Translations under genes and position numbers: made by a program
Origin: Bordetella petrii
GTDB taxonomy: Bacteria > Pseudomonadota > Gammaproteobacteria > Burkholderiales > Burkholderiaceae_B
DNA: 64,000 nt
Reading direction: 5' to 3'
NCBI GenBank assembly: GCA_017745595.1
Contig: WMBV01000006.1
Coordinates: 62,001 to 126,000, forward strand
The notes under the pieces: generated by a model
What the model saw: the letters and a program-made list of their open reading frames with translations, nothing else
What the model was told of the DNA's origin: nothing
The model's database searches: none
Part shown: piece after piece, positions 51,794-60,805 of the stretch
How the letters are laid out: each line of letters begins with the position of its first letter
How positions within the stretch are numbered: position 1 is the stretch's first letter

Positions 51794-52312
51794 TTATACG
51801 GGCACGATCAGCGACCGATTGACGTGATGGTTGTCGAACACCGCCAGGCGCTGCTTGAATTTCAACCCCTGCTCGCCGTTCGCCAGGATGTCCAGGTATT
51901 CGCCTACCAGGAATATGGTCGGGTCGGTGTCGGACATCGCCTCGGTGATCAGGAAATTGGCGCGGACATGGATCTGGCCCCGCTCGACCGCCGTCACCCG
52001 GACCCCGCTGATGAAATGCCGCCACACCCGGGGTACGTACACCTGTGTTTCACGCAGCGCGGTCACGCGGTCTCGCACCATGCCTATGCCATCGCAATAG
52101 ATGGCCGCCTGCGGCAGGCCTTCGGCATAGTTCTCGCGCGAAACGACCTGGTAAAGGCAGTCTTCGACGAAGTGCCCGGGGAAGCTTTCTACGTCGTCCT
52201 GGTCAATCTGCGCGGCCACCAGATCGTAGAAACGGCGGATCTGGTTCTCGAGCACCAACAGTTCGTTGCCGGACGGGATGCTTCCGTCTAAGGGCGGTAT
52301 ACGATCTCGCAT
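51794..52312 (-). CDS. Aromatic-ring-hydroxylating oxygenase, beta subunit
   Basis: A 172-residue small subunit with the NTF2-like fold: ENQIRRFYDLVAAQIDQDDV near 22-41, RENYAEGLPQAAIYCDGIGM near 58, RVWRHFISGVRVT near 95 and FKQRLAVFDNHHVNRSLIVP at the end. It packs with the alpha subunit and lies 15 bp before it. It follows the cupin gene by 7 bp. Confidence 0.9.
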   Translation of the reverse strand: MRDRIPPLDGSIPSGNELLVLENQIRRFYDLVAAQIDQDDVESFPGHFVEDCLYQVVSRENYAEGLPQAAIYCDGIGMVRDRVTALRETQVYVPRVWRHFISGVRVTAVERGQIHVRANFLITEAMSDTDPTIFLVGEYLDILANGEQGLKFKQRLAVFDNHHVNRSLIVPV

Positions 52313-52319
52313 GGGTCTC

Positions 52320-53420
52320 TCAGCCTGCGACGGCTGCCAGATTGGTCTGCACGCCCGATTCAGAGCCCAGCTTCAGAATCGGCGACTTCAAGGTCTCTTG
52401 CCAAAGCAGCGACTCCATGGCGATATGCAGCGGATGGTCTTGGATGGTGAGGGCCATGAAACCCTCTTCGCGCGAGGCGTGGTTGTGCACCGACCAGCCC
52501 GGCGCCGAAAAATGCAAGTCGCCTTCTTGCCACTGGATGCGCTCGCCGTTCACCGCGCTCTTGCCGTGGCCCCACATGATGTAATTGATGGCGGCCGAAG
52601 TGTGCCGGTGCGGCATGTCTACCTTGCCGGGAGGCAGCTTGGCAATAGTGGCGAAGAAACTGTGCGACGTACCGATGCGCCGTTCGGTGGCCGGGTTGTA
52701 CAACACGTACAGATGGCGTCCGGTGTAGCGCAAGTCCATGCCATACACCATGTCCAGATGGGGCGCCACGTCTTTCCAGGGCCAGTGCAGCATGCGGGAA
52801 TCGACTTTGTCGATATCCACCAGCCATTCGTAACCCAGCATCTGAGCGCCATCGGAACCAATGACGATAGGCTTGGCGGCGTCGCGCGCGCTATGGACCT
52901 GGGCGCCGGCGCTTGCGCCTTCGGCTTGCGGCCGCGGAGTGCGCGCGGATCCGTCATCGACGTAGTGCACCTCAAGGCGCTCAAGCAACGGAGCATTGCT
53001 GTACGACAGGCGCACGAACAAGTCCTTGCCATCGTTGCGGTAGGTAACGGGCTGCATGGCCGGCGTATTCCAGACGTCGTATTTCTCGACCTGGAACTGT
53101 TTTCCGCCGCTTTCGACCGTGCCGGTGCCCCGTATGCACATATCGACGTGGCTGGAGTTGCGCAGCGTCGCCACTGTCTGTTCGCCGGGCTTCAGCACCA
53201 CGATATGAACGTCTATGCCGGGGGCAAAAGCGGGAATGGGCCCCTTGTTCTGTGGATGGTTGACCGCCGCGGCACGCCGGCCGTCGGCGGGTCGGCCGAT
53301 ATCGGCCAGCCGCTCGATCTCTTGGTCGATGCGCGCCTTGGGCAGCACTACCGTCGGCCAGAGCTCTTGCTGGCGCGGTTTCTGGCCACTGACGTCGACG
53401 AGTGTAATCGCGGACTCCAT
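52320..53420 (-). CDS. Bicupin ring-cleavage dioxygenase (gentisate 1,2-dioxygenase family)
   Basis: 366 residues from MESAITLV; GAGGAG lies 6 bases before this ATG, whereas the ATG two codons earlier abuts it. Two cupin domains span about 60-150 and 245-330. The Fe(II) site pattern PHRHTSAAINYIMWGHG (His271, His273) with SVHNHAS (about 312) is in the second cupin; the first cupin lacks a full His set (LKPGEQTVATLRNSSHVD). Ordinary gentisate dioxygenases carry the metal in the first cupin. It probably opens a gentisate-, salicylate- or aminosalicylate-like ring. Confidence 0.85.
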   Translation of the reverse strand: MESAITLVDVSGQKPRQQELWPTVVLPKARIDQEIERLADIGRPADGRRAAAVNHPQNKGPIPAFAPGIDVHIVVLKPGEQTVATLRNSSHVDMCIRGTGTVESGGKQFQVEKYDVWNTPAMQPVTYRNDGKDLFVRLSYSNAPLLERLEVHYVDDGSARTPRPQAEGASAGAQVHSARDAAKPIVIGSDGAQMLGYEWLVDIDKVDSRMLHWPWKDVAPHLDMVYGMDLRYTGRHLYVLYNPATERRIGTSHSFFATIAKLPPGKVDMPHRHTSAAINYIMWGHGKSAVNGERIQWQEGDLHFSAPGWSVHNHASREEGFMALTIQDHPLHIAMESLLWQETLKSPILKLGSESGVQTNLAAVAG

Positions 53421-53439
53421 GTTCATCTCCTCATCTGGC

Positions 53440-54447
53440 TTAGTTTGCTTCAGCAGCCTGGCTGCTGGACCACCGCAGCTTGGCGCCGGTGGTCAGGGGA
53501 ATCTCTTTGCCGAGGCCGGCGGCCTGGGCGCGCCGATACGCCAGCGCGGCAACCGACAGGTCGGAAATGCCCATTCCCATCGACTTGAACAGCGTAATGT
53601 CGGCATCGTGCGGGCGGCGCTCGCCCGTGGCGATGAGTTCGCCCAGCGGCCGCACCCGGCTCCAGTCGCCATCGCCGAACTGGTCGATAAACTCGCGCGA
53701 TGCCTTGCGCGTATTGGCCACGTCATCCACGGCGATCATGCCCGCACGCTCGAAGACGTCTTGGTGGAACTCGGCGTTGGCCGGCAGGATCGCGCCCACG
53801 GCGTTCAGATGAGCCCCCTTGGCCAGCATGTTGGCGTGCAAGAACGGCGTCCGGGCCCGCGTCACGGTGGTCACCAGCGGCGCCTCGCGCAGCGCCTCTT
53901 CGAGCGTCGGGGCTTCGACGATTTCGGCCGGAAAATGCTGGCGGGCCTGTACGCAAAAGGCGCGCCGCTTTTCCTCGGTGGGGCTCCAGACACGCAGCCG
54001 CTTCAGCGGCCGCACCAGATTCACCGCGGCGATCTGGGCCAGCGCCTGCCGCCCCGAACCTATTATGGCCATGTCGTCGACGTCGCCGGGCGACATCCAT
54101 TTGGTGCCTAGCCCGGTCATGGCCGAAGTCCGCAGCTGGCCCAGCACGTTGGCTTCCATGAAGGCCAGCAACCGGCCTTCGTGCGAATCGAACAACACGA
54201 ATAGGGCCTTGGCGCCGCGTGGAGTGTTGATCCAGTTCTTGTAGCCGCATACGCGCGCGCCGGTCAGCGCCGAACCCAATGAATGCATGGACGACGCGGC
54301 GTCTATCGTGCCAAGCGCCTTAGGGATGTTGAACCCCTTTTCTTCGCCCAGCGCCCGCATGCCGAACTCGAGCTCGCCAATGATGTCGTCCAGGCTTACC
54401 AGCGCGGCAACATCTTGTTCACTAAGCCAGATGGCAGATTGATGCAT
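53440..54447 (-). CDS. Ornithine cyclodeaminase / mu-crystallin family protein
   Basis: 335 residues. Conserved blocks: GYKNWINTPRGAKALFVLFD near 68-87 (substrate Lys), ALMEANVLGQLRTSAMTGLG-like FMEANVLGQLRTSAMTGLG near 96, NAD-binding IGSGRQALAQIAAV near 128 and VDDVANTRKASREF near 240. The family reduces imines or removes amino groups with NAD(H). In an aromatic operon it may act on an amino- or imino-ring-cleavage product. GAGGG precedes the ATG. Confidence 0.86.
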   Translation of the reverse strand: MHQSAIWLSEQDVAALVSLDDIIGELEFGMRALGEEKGFNIPKALGTIDAASSMHSLGSALTGARVCGYKNWINTPRGAKALFVLFDSHEGRLLAFMEANVLGQLRTSAMTGLGTKWMSPGDVDDMAIIGSGRQALAQIAAVNLVRPLKRLRVWSPTEEKRRAFCVQARQHFPAEIVEAPTLEEALREAPLVTTVTRARTPFLHANMLAKGAHLNAVGAILPANAEFHQDVFERAGMIAVDDVANTRKASREFIDQFGDGDWSRVRPLGELIATGERRPHDADITLFKSMGMGISDLSVAALAYRRAQAAGLGKEIPLTTGAKLRWSSSQAAEAN

Positions 54448-54460
54448 GAATAGCCCTCTA

Positions 54461-55324
54461 TCAGGTGGCTTGCGCCACAGAATTGCGCAGCACGCCGACG
54501 CGCGAGATGTCGACTTCGAAGACGTCGCCGGGCCGCAAGTAACGAGGCGGCTTACGAGTGAACCCTACGCCGGCCGGGGTACCTGTGGCGATGATGTCGC
54601 CCGGAACCAGCTCGGTAAACGTAGACAGATAGGCAATGATCTGCGGAACCGTAAAAATCATGTTCTTGCCCAGGTCATTCTGCATTTGTTCGCCGTTCAG
54701 CCGCCCGACGATGCGCATCTGCTCGACCGGCCCGGCCTCGTCGGCCGTGACCAGGTATGGGCCCAGCGCGCCGGAACTCATGAAATTCTTCCCAGGCGTG
54801 GCCTGATTCGAGTGGCGCTGCCAGTCGCGTATCGAGTTTTCGGCCATGCAGGTGTAGCCGGCCACATAATCCATCGCCCGCTTTTCGTCTACCTGGTAGG
54901 CACGCCGCCCGATAACCACCGCCAGCTCGGCTTCGTAGTCGAACTGCTCGGATACTTTCGGACGCAGAACGGGCTGCTCATGACCCGTAAACGAAGAGCC
55001 GAAACGTACGAATATGGACGGCCGCTCGGGCACCGCCATGCCTGCTTCCTCGGCATGCAGAAAATAGTTCAAGCCCACGCAAAGGACTTTGCCCGGATCC
55101 GGAATGGGCGACAGCAGCCGTACCACGCTCGGCGCCGTCCCGCCATCGGAGTCCAGGGCGGCGCGCGCCCGTTGCGTCAGGGCGTCCAGCCCTTCAACGG
55201 AAAGCGCCTCGCGCAGCGTGGGCGACTGGACAGTCGTAAGACGGCAGATACGACTATCGGCCACCACACCGTAATCAACGGCCCCGCCGGCATCGTGCGA
55301 CGCCTGATAACTGACGAATTTCAA
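54461..55324 (-). CDS. Fumarylacetoacetate hydrolase (FAH) family protein
   Basis: 287 residues. The N-terminal domain is followed by the FAH core: CVGLNYFLHAEEAG near 82, the metal ligands in FDYEAELAVVIG near 128-139, NSIRDWQ near 163, and GDIIATGTPAGVGFTRKPP near 242. It hydrolyses a ring-cleavage 2,4-dioxoacid such as fumarylpyruvate. The start is a TTG at 55324 behind GGAGACAACA, a rare start codon supported by the fit of the N-terminus MKFVSYQ to the family. It lies 13 bp before the cyclodeaminase gene. Confidence 0.88.
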   Translation of the reverse strand: MKFVSYQASHDAGGAVDYGVVADSRICRLTTVQSPTLREALSVEGLDALTQRARAALDSDGGTAPSVVRLLSPIPDPGKVLCVGLNYFLHAEEAGMAVPERPSIFVRFGSSFTGHEQPVLRPKVSEQFDYEAELAVVIGRRAYQVDEKRAMDYVAGYTCMAENSIRDWQRHSNQATPGKNFMSSGALGPYLVTADEAGPVEQMRIVGRLNGEQMQNDLGKNMIFTVPQIIAYLSTFTELVPGDIIATGTPAGVGFTRKPPRYLRPGDVFEVDISRVGVLRNSVAQAT

Positions 55325-55428
55325 TGTTGTCTCCAGGATGCGGGCGAGTTCTGGTCGACCCGCTATTCGTATATGTGTAGCGCGACTTCAGTATGTAGCC
55401 GCCCCGGCGCGCGAACAACGGGGCAACT

Positions 55429-55445
55429 GGAACAACAATTGTTCC
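55429..55445. promoter_or_regulatory. Inverted repeat GGAACAACAATTGTTCC
   Basis: 7-bp perfect arms around a 3-base centre in the 136-bp gap between the ferredoxin stop codon and the FAH gene. It could be an operator giving the downstream genes their own promoter. Confidence 0.45.
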
Positions 55446-55460
55446 GTTCCGTTTAACGGA

Positions 55461-55775
55461 TCAGCTCAGTCCTACGGAAATCCGCCCGTCAACCAGCTTT
55501 ACCGGGTAGGTGCGCACATCGGACGTCAGCGGCGCGCACAGCGCCCGGCCGTCGCGGATGTCGAACCGGCCCTGGTGCAACGGACATTCGATTTCGTGGC
55601 CTTCCAGATAGCCGTCGCAGAGACGGGCATTGCCATGCGTACAGAAGTTGTCAGTGGCGTAGATAGCATCGCCAACTCGATACAGCGCTATTTCTTTACC
55701 CGCCACCACGGCCGACGCCGGATATTCTTCAGTGACGCCTTCGATAGGGCCTGCGTCCAGCCATTGCTCACTCAT
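55461..55775 (-). CDS. Rieske-type ferredoxin
   Basis: 104 residues from [19 protein letters not shown] lies upstream, and the long open frame before it is antisense to the transporter gene. Rieske ligands C-T-H-G (near 45-48) and C-P-L-H-Q-G (near 64-69) bind a 2Fe-2S cluster. It carries electrons from the reductase (43735-44979) to the oxygenase. It is the first gene of the aromatic operon, while the reductase is second-last. Confidence 0.92.
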   Translation of the reverse strand: MSEQWLDAGPIEGVTEEYPASAVVAGKEIALYRVGDAIYATDNFCTHGNARLCDGYLEGHEIECPLHQGRFDIRDGRALCAPLTSDVRTYPVKLVDGRISVGLS

Positions 55776-55956
55776 CGGGCCTGGTCTCCTGGAATAAATT
55801 TTTGTGCCGCTATATTGGCCCGCGGTATTCAGATGGACAAGGCATGGGGCGTAACAACAGCTGTTCCGTACGGAATAAGGCAGGCACGCGCGGCGATAGG
55901 ATAATTCACGCCAAACGACACCGCCTGCCCCCAGCTGCGCAGACACAAGGAGACAA
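55776..55956. promoter_or_regulatory. Divergent promoter region with palindrome TTCCGTACGGAA
   Basis: 181 bp between the aromatic operon (minus) and the DMT transporter gene (plus). It holds AACAGCTGTT directly followed by the perfect 12-base palindrome TTCCGTACGGAA (55864-55875). The LysR regulator at 56827-57813 is the natural candidate to bind here. Confidence 0.55.
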
Positions 55957-56826
55957 ATGGCCAGCCCGAGAATGCACCCGGTTACCCGGGCCGCGGCATG
56001 GATGGGCGGCGCCCTCGTCGCACTGGCCGCAATGGCGGTCGCGTCGCGCGAACTGGCCGCCCACCTGAGTGTTTTCCAGATACTGTTCTTCCGCAGCGCC
56101 TGTGGACTATTGGTCGTCTGCCTGATTCTTTGGCGCTCCGGCTGGAGCCAGGTACGCACCACCCAACTGGGCGGCCACATCATCCGCAATGCCAGCCATT
56201 TTTGCGCGCAGTACGGCTGGGTCTACGGGATGTTCTTCATGCCCATGGCGGCTGTCATCGCAATCGAATTCACCGCGCCTGTCTGGACCATTCTGCTGGC
56301 CGCCATCATCGTCAAAGAGCGGATCACGTCACCCCGGATGGTTTCGGTGGCGTTGGGCCTGGCGGGCGTATGGTTGATCGTGCGGCCGGGCAGCTCGGCC
56401 ATGCACCCGGCCGCGTTGGCGGTGCTGGGCAGCGCGGTGGCTTTCGCGCTGACCTACGTCATGACCAAGAAACTGATGCCCACGGAAACGCCGCTTTGTA
56501 TTCTGTTCTATATGAGCGCGGTACAGTTGGCCCTGGCGATCGTCCCGTCCACGCTCGATTGGAAGCCGATTCCGCAGCAGGCCCTGCATTGGATCGCGGT
56601 GGTGGGCCTGGCTTCTCTGGTTACGCATTACTGCCTGGCCCGCGCGATGAAGCTGGCGGACGCCACGATCGTGGTGCCGCTCGACTTCCTGCGGCTGCCG
56701 TTCATCGCCATGATCGGAGCCTGGCTGTACGGCGAAACCGTGCAGGCTACGCTGTTCATGGGCGCGGGCCTGATTCTGTCGGGCAATTTATACAGCGTGA
56801 TTTCCGAAAAGAACCGGTCGCGCTAG
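55957..56826 (+). CDS. DMT superfamily (EamA) transporter
   Basis: 289 residues with ten hydrophobic segments in two EamA repeats: the first includes [16 protein letters not shown] and [20 protein letters not shown], the second [20 protein letters not shown]. The direction of transport is not readable; export of a toxic intermediate or uptake of a side metabolite is possible. AAGGAGA precedes the ATG. It ends exactly at the stop codon of the convergent LysR gene. Confidence 0.88.
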   Translation: MASPRMHPVTRAAAWMGGALVALAAMAVASRELAAHLSVFQILFFRSACGLLVVCLILWRSGWSQVRTTQLGGHIIRNASHFCAQYGWVYGMFFMPMAAVIAIEFTAPVWTILLAAIIVKERITSPRMVSVALGLAGVWLIVRPGSSAMHPAALAVLGSAVAFALTYVMTKKLMPTETPLCILFYMSAVQLALAIVPSTLDWKPIPQQALHWIAVVGLASLVTHYCLARAMKLADATIVVPLDFLRLPFIAMIGAWLYGETVQATLFMGAGLILSGNLYSVISEKNRSR

Positions 56827-57813
56827 CTACAACGAAGCGGGCCGTAGTTCAGTGCCCAAGGGGTCGCTGGAATGATGATCGGACAGGCAGGACTTGAGAA
56901 AGTCGAGGCCGACCTGAATTTTCACGGACCCCGCCGCCCGGTTCAGCAAGACTGCGTACACGGCCCGGTTGCGCGGCACGTAGTCTTGCAGTACTTCGAC
57001 CAGCCGCCCTGTCCGCAGGTCTGCGTCAAGCAGCCATCGGGGCGCCATCATGATCCCTACGCCTTCCAGGCACGCATAGCGCACGGCCTCGCCATTGTCG
57101 GCCAGCAGGTTTCCCTTGACACTTACGTGCGTGATTTCGTCGTTCTGCTTGACCGGCCAGCGCGAGGTCATCGTCAGACCTTTGGTGATCAGGCAATTGT
57201 GATTCATCAGGTCGGAAGGCACCAGCGGGGTGCCGTGCCGCCGCAGATATTCCGGCGACGCGCAGAAGGCGCGCACATAGGGAGCCAGCTTCACCGCCAC
57301 CAACCCGGCGTCGATCGTATCGGCGATACGCACGGCGATATCCATGCGCGCTTCGTATAGATCGACCTTTTCCATGGAAAAGTTCACCTCTACCGAAAGC
57401 TGAGGGTAAGCTTTCAATAACCGGGGCAACCGCGGGGCAATGAAGGCGCGGCCCAGCATGGCCGGCACCGTCAGGCGCAGACAGCCGCTGGGCGTGTCTT
57501 GCATGTTGGCCAGTTCTTCGGCCGCCTGGTCAAGTTCGACCAGCGCGCGCATGCAATGCGCGTAAAGCCGCTCTCCCGCTTCGGTCACTACCAGGCGCCG
57601 GGTGTCGCGGTTCAACAGCCGCTGGCCGATCTCGCTTTCTAGCGTGGCGATACGCTTGCTTACCATGGCCGGTGTCACGTCGATGCGACGCGCCACTTCC
57701 GAAAAGCTGCCGATCTCGACCGTACGCACGAAAATGCGCAACGTGGTCAAGTCTTTGAAAATGGCCGAGTGCATTATCTGCGACCCGGAAAATCGTGCCG
57801 AACCATTAGCCAT
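56827..57813 (-). CDS. LysR family transcriptional regulator
   Basis: 328 residues from MANGSARF (GGAGG 6 bases upstream). The N-terminal winged helix (about 24-82: LRIFVRTVEIGSFSEVARR, DVTPAMVSKRIATLE) is followed by the substrate-binding domain (GCLRLTVPAMLGRAFIAPRL). The first 18 residues are an extension before the usual LysR start. It probably controls the divergent aromatic operon and DMT gene. Confidence 0.92.
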   Translation of the reverse strand: MANGSARFSGSQIMHSAIFKDLTTLRIFVRTVEIGSFSEVARRIDVTPAMVSKRIATLESEIGQRLLNRDTRRLVVTEAGERLYAHCMRALVELDQAAEELANMQDTPSGCLRLTVPAMLGRAFIAPRLPRLLKAYPQLSVEVNFSMEKVDLYEARMDIAVRIADTIDAGLVAVKLAPYVRAFCASPEYLRRHGTPLVPSDLMNHNCLITKGLTMTSRWPVKQNDEITHVSVKGNLLADNGEAVRYACLEGVGIMMAPRWLLDADLRTGRLVEVLQDYVPRNRAVYAVLLNRAAGSVKIQVGLDFLKSCLSDHHSSDPLGTELRPASL

Positions 57814-57955
57814 GCAGCCCTCCACGTACATTGCGGCTCAGCCCCATTTGCAGCCGGCGCGCAGGCAGCTGATCAAGCAGGCATAATAGTACGATCAAGC
57901 ATCCCCCACCGCCCGCGGGCATGGAAGGTTCGCTTCCGTGGATATCGGCGCCACA

Positions 57956-57983
57956 TGAAAAAGGGGCCGAAGCCCCTTTTTCA
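57956..57983 (-). terminator. Intrinsic terminator of the biotin carboxylase operon
   Basis: TGAAAAAGGGGC pairs with GCCCCTTTTTCA (12 bp) over a CGAA loop, starting 7 bases past the biotin carboxylase stop codon. With A and T runs on both sides it can work in both directions. Confidence 0.88.
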
Positions 57984-57990
57984 TTTCCGG

Positions 57991-59340
57991 TCATGCGCCA
58001 GCGTGTTCGGCCATGGCTTCGGGCACCAGCCCCGTATGCACATCGCCCCGGCGAAAAGCCTCGTTGCGCAGCAGCAGCCTCAGCGCGTCCAGATTGGTTT
58101 TCACCCCGTCGATCTCGAATTCGTCCAGGGCCGCCAACAGCTTGTCGATGGCCTGGGCGCGAGTATCGGCATGCGCGATCAGCTTGGCCAGCATCGGGTC
58201 GTAGAACGGCGTGACCCGCTGCCCTTCGGCGTAGCCGGTCTCGACGCGCAGGCTCTTCGGTGGACGATACACTCGCAGCAATCCCGACGACGGCAAGAAG
58301 CGCCGGGAATCTTCCGCGTAGACCCGCGCCTCGATGGCATGGCCGCGGGCCGGGATGTCGGCGGGCAAGATGTCGTCCAGCGCCAGGCCGGCCGCGCTCT
58401 GCACCTGCGCGCATACCAGGTCGATACCGGTGATCGCTTCCGTCACGCCATGCTCGACCTGCAGGCGGGTATTCATCTCGAGAAAATGAAAGTCGCCTTG
58501 CGGACTCATCAGTGTTTCGACCGTGCCGATGTTGTCGTAGCCTAGACGGGAAAACGTCTCTGCCAGGCGTTGCGCCAGCGCGTCGATTTTGCCGCGGTCG
58601 GCGGCTGGCGCGCGGGCTTCTTCGATGATCTTCTGGTGACGCCGCTGCAGCGAACAGTCGCGATCGAACAGATGCCGCACGCGGCCGTTCCGGTCGCCCA
58701 GCAGCTGGAATTCGATGTGCCGCGGGCGCTGCAGGTAGTGTTCAAGATAGACCTCGGCGTTAGAGAACCCACGCATGGCCAGCGACCGGGCTTTCTCGGC
58801 CATGGCGGCGAGTTCGTCGGGATGGTTGGCTACCAGCATGCCGATACCGCCGCCGCCGGCCGCGGGCTTGATCAGCACCGGATAGCCGATTTCTTGCGCG
58901 TATTGCCGCATCAGGGCGTCGTCGCCCGACAGGATCGGCGAGCCCTTGCCCACCGGCAATCCGTGCCGGGCGGCCAGCTCGCGGGCGCGGGTCTTGTGTC
59001 CCATGGCGTCGATCCAGTCGGCGGACGGCCCGATGAACACCGCCCCGTTATCCCGAACGCGGCGGGCAAAGGCCGCGTTTTCCGACAGGAACCCATAACC
59101 GGGGTGCAGGCCGTCGGCGCCGGTGCGCTTGATCAGGTCGATCAGGGTGTCCTGATTCAGGTAGCTGTCGCGCGCCGCCGCGGGACCGATCGCGTGCGCT
59201 TCGTCGGCCTGCTGCAAATAGGGTGCGCCGGCATCCGCCTCGGAATACACGGCAACCGACCGCACGCCCATTTCGCGCAAGGCGCGGATGACGCGGCCGG
59301 CGATGGCGCCGCGATTGGCAACAATCACTTTGTGAAACAT
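57991..59340 (-). CDS. Biotin carboxylase subunit of an acyl-CoA carboxylase
   Basis: 449 residues from MFHKVIVANRGAIAGRVIRA (AAGGAAAA upstream). It has the biotin carboxylase N-domain, the ATP-grasp loop KPAAGGGGIGM near 157, EARAPAADRGKID near 245 and FLEMNTRLQVEHGVTE near 285, where most relatives have VEH-P-VTE. It carboxylates biotin on the carrier protein with ATP and bicarbonate. No carrier domain is fused; the carrier is the separate gene at 61824. It lies 26 bp after the CaiB gene. Confidence 0.92.
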   Translation of the reverse strand: MFHKVIVANRGAIAGRVIRALREMGVRSVAVYSEADAGAPYLQQADEAHAIGPAAARDSYLNQDTLIDLIKRTGADGLHPGYGFLSENAAFARRVRDNGAVFIGPSADWIDAMGHKTRARELAARHGLPVGKGSPILSGDDALMRQYAQEIGYPVLIKPAAGGGGIGMLVANHPDELAAMAEKARSLAMRGFSNAEVYLEHYLQRPRHIEFQLLGDRNGRVRHLFDRDCSLQRRHQKIIEEARAPAADRGKIDALAQRLAETFSRLGYDNIGTVETLMSPQGDFHFLEMNTRLQVEHGVTEAITGIDLVCAQVQSAAGLALDDILPADIPARGHAIEARVYAEDSRRFLPSSGLLRVYRPPKSLRVETGYAEGQRVTPFYDPMLAKLIAHADTRAQAIDKLLAALDEFEIDGVKTNLDALRLLLRNEAFRRGDVHTGLVPEAMAEHAGA

Positions 59341-59366
59341 GCCTTTTCCTTTGTGGGGACGATGGA

Positions 59367-60611
59367 TCATGCGGTGGGCGCGGGTTCGGCATGCACCACG
59401 CCGGCCTGGATCAATGCCTGGATTTCATCCGGCGCATAACCGGCGATCTCGGCCATGACCTGGCGCGTATCGCGGCCCACCGCGCCACCGGCACGACGCA
59501 ACGTACCGGGCGTGTCCGACAGCTTGGGCACCACGCCGGCGACCTTCACCGAGCCGAGTTGGTCATGCGGCAGGTCCACCAACATGCCGCGCGCCCGGAA
59601 GTGCGCGTCGCCGAAAATATCCGCCATGGTGAAAATGCGCGTGGCCGGCACATCGGCGCGGGCCAACTCGGCCTCGAGCTGCGCCAGGGTCAGCGTTCCG
59701 GTCCAGTCGGCGATCAGGCCGTCCAGGTCGGCATCGTGGGCGGCACGCGCACGGGCATCGGCGAAGCGCGGGTCGTCGGCCAGCCCGGGCTGGCCCATGG
59801 CGCCGAGCAACCGGAGGAATACCGCGTCGGCCATGGCCGTGATGTGGATGTAGTCGCCATCGCGAGTGGGATACAGGTTATTGGGCGTGCTGTCCGGCAG
59901 CCGCGAACCCGCGCGCTGGGCAATCGCGCCCAGCTTGTCGAAGGCCGGCACGTGCGGTTCCATGATACTGAAGGCGCATTCGTACAGCGCGGCGTCGATG
60001 TACTGGCCGCGGCCGGTAGCCTGGCGCGCCAGCACCGCCATCAAGATGCCGAAAGCGGCGTACAGACCGGTCAGGCAGTCGGTCAGCGAGACCGCCGCGC
60101 GCGTCGGAGGACGATCGGCGTCGCCCGTGACATGACGCAGCCCGCTGACGGCTTCGCCGATCACGCCGTAGCCGGGACGCTGGCTATAGGGGCCGTCCTG
60201 GCCGAAGCCGCTGATGCGCGCCATGATGATCCGCGGATTGAGGGCGGACAGGGCGTCATACCCCAGGTTCCATTTTTCCAGCCCGCCCGGCCGGAAGTTT
60301 TCGATCACGACGTCGCACTGGCGGACCAGGCGCCGCACGATGTCTTGTCCGGCGGGCGAACGCAGGTCAATGGAGACCAGCGTCTTGTTGCGCAGGATGC
60401 TGGCCGCATACAGCGACTGGCTTTCGAACTGCTTGCCCATGGTGCGCACCGGGTCGCCCGCCAGCGGTTCGACCTTGATGACCTCGGCCCCGAAGTCCGC
60501 CAGCAGGCGGCCGCAAAACGGGCCCGCCACGGTGGAACCCAGCTCGAGCACGCGGTAGCCGCTCAAGGGCCCGCCGTTCTTGCTGGGGTCTGGTTGGTTG
60601 CTATCCGACAT
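59367..60611 (-). CDS. CaiB/BaiF family (class III) CoA-transferase
   Basis: 414 residues from MSDSNQPD (AGGA 8-9 bases upstream; the open frame before it is AT-rich leader). Blocks: LELGSTVAGPFCGRLLADFG near 22, NKTLVSIDLRSPAG near 75, ENFRPGGLEKW near 104 and the catalytic Asp at 178 in SLTDCLTGLYAAFG. It forms the CoA ester of a carboxylic acid, presumably the substrate of the carboxylase encoded with it. Confidence 0.9.
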   Translation of the reverse strand: MSDSNQPDPSKNGGPLSGYRVLELGSTVAGPFCGRLLADFGAEVIKVEPLAGDPVRTMGKQFESQSLYAASILRNKTLVSIDLRSPAGQDIVRRLVRQCDVVIENFRPGGLEKWNLGYDALSALNPRIIMARISGFGQDGPYSQRPGYGVIGEAVSGLRHVTGDADRPPTRAAVSLTDCLTGLYAAFGILMAVLARQATGRGQYIDAALYECAFSIMEPHVPAFDKLGAIAQRAGSRLPDSTPNNLYPTRDGDYIHITAMADAVFLRLLGAMGQPGLADDPRFADARARAAHDADLDGLIADWTGTLTLAQLEAELARADVPATRIFTMADIFGDAHFRARGMLVDLPHDQLGSVKVAGVVPKLSDTPGTLRRAGGAVGRDTRQVMAEIAGYAPDEIQALIQAGVVHAEPAPTA

Positions 60612-60677
60612 GTACGTATTCCTGAGCTTGAAAAAGGGAACCCGGCGAACCTGCCCGCACCTCACAGCAATTAGTCT

Positions 60678-60744
60678 ACTATTTAGATAACTAAAAAGCA
60701 TCATGACAATTTTTTATTAGCTTATAAATAGCAAACTAAATAGT
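60678..60744. promoter_or_regulatory. Divergent promoter with inverted operator pair ACTATTTAG / CTAAATAGT
   Basis: The 194-bp gap 60612-60805 between the CaiB gene (minus) and the Bug receptor gene (plus) is strikingly AT-rich. It holds ACTATTTAG at 60678-60686 and its exact reverse complement CTAAATAGT at 60736-60744, 58 bp apart (about 5.5 helical turns). The second copy lies in a smaller inverted repeat AACTA-AA-TAGTT. The GntR gene at 63732 is a likely binder. Confidence 0.55.
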
Positions 60745-60805
60745 TGATAGATGTGGAAAAGCGGACTACCATGCCTGGACAAAGAACAGCCATCGGAGAC
60801 AAACC

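Noticed and set aside
54446-55456. 336-codon plus-strand frame opposite the FAH hydrolase gene
   Set aside because: It is antisense to a strongly supported gene with catalytic residues; no motifs of its own.
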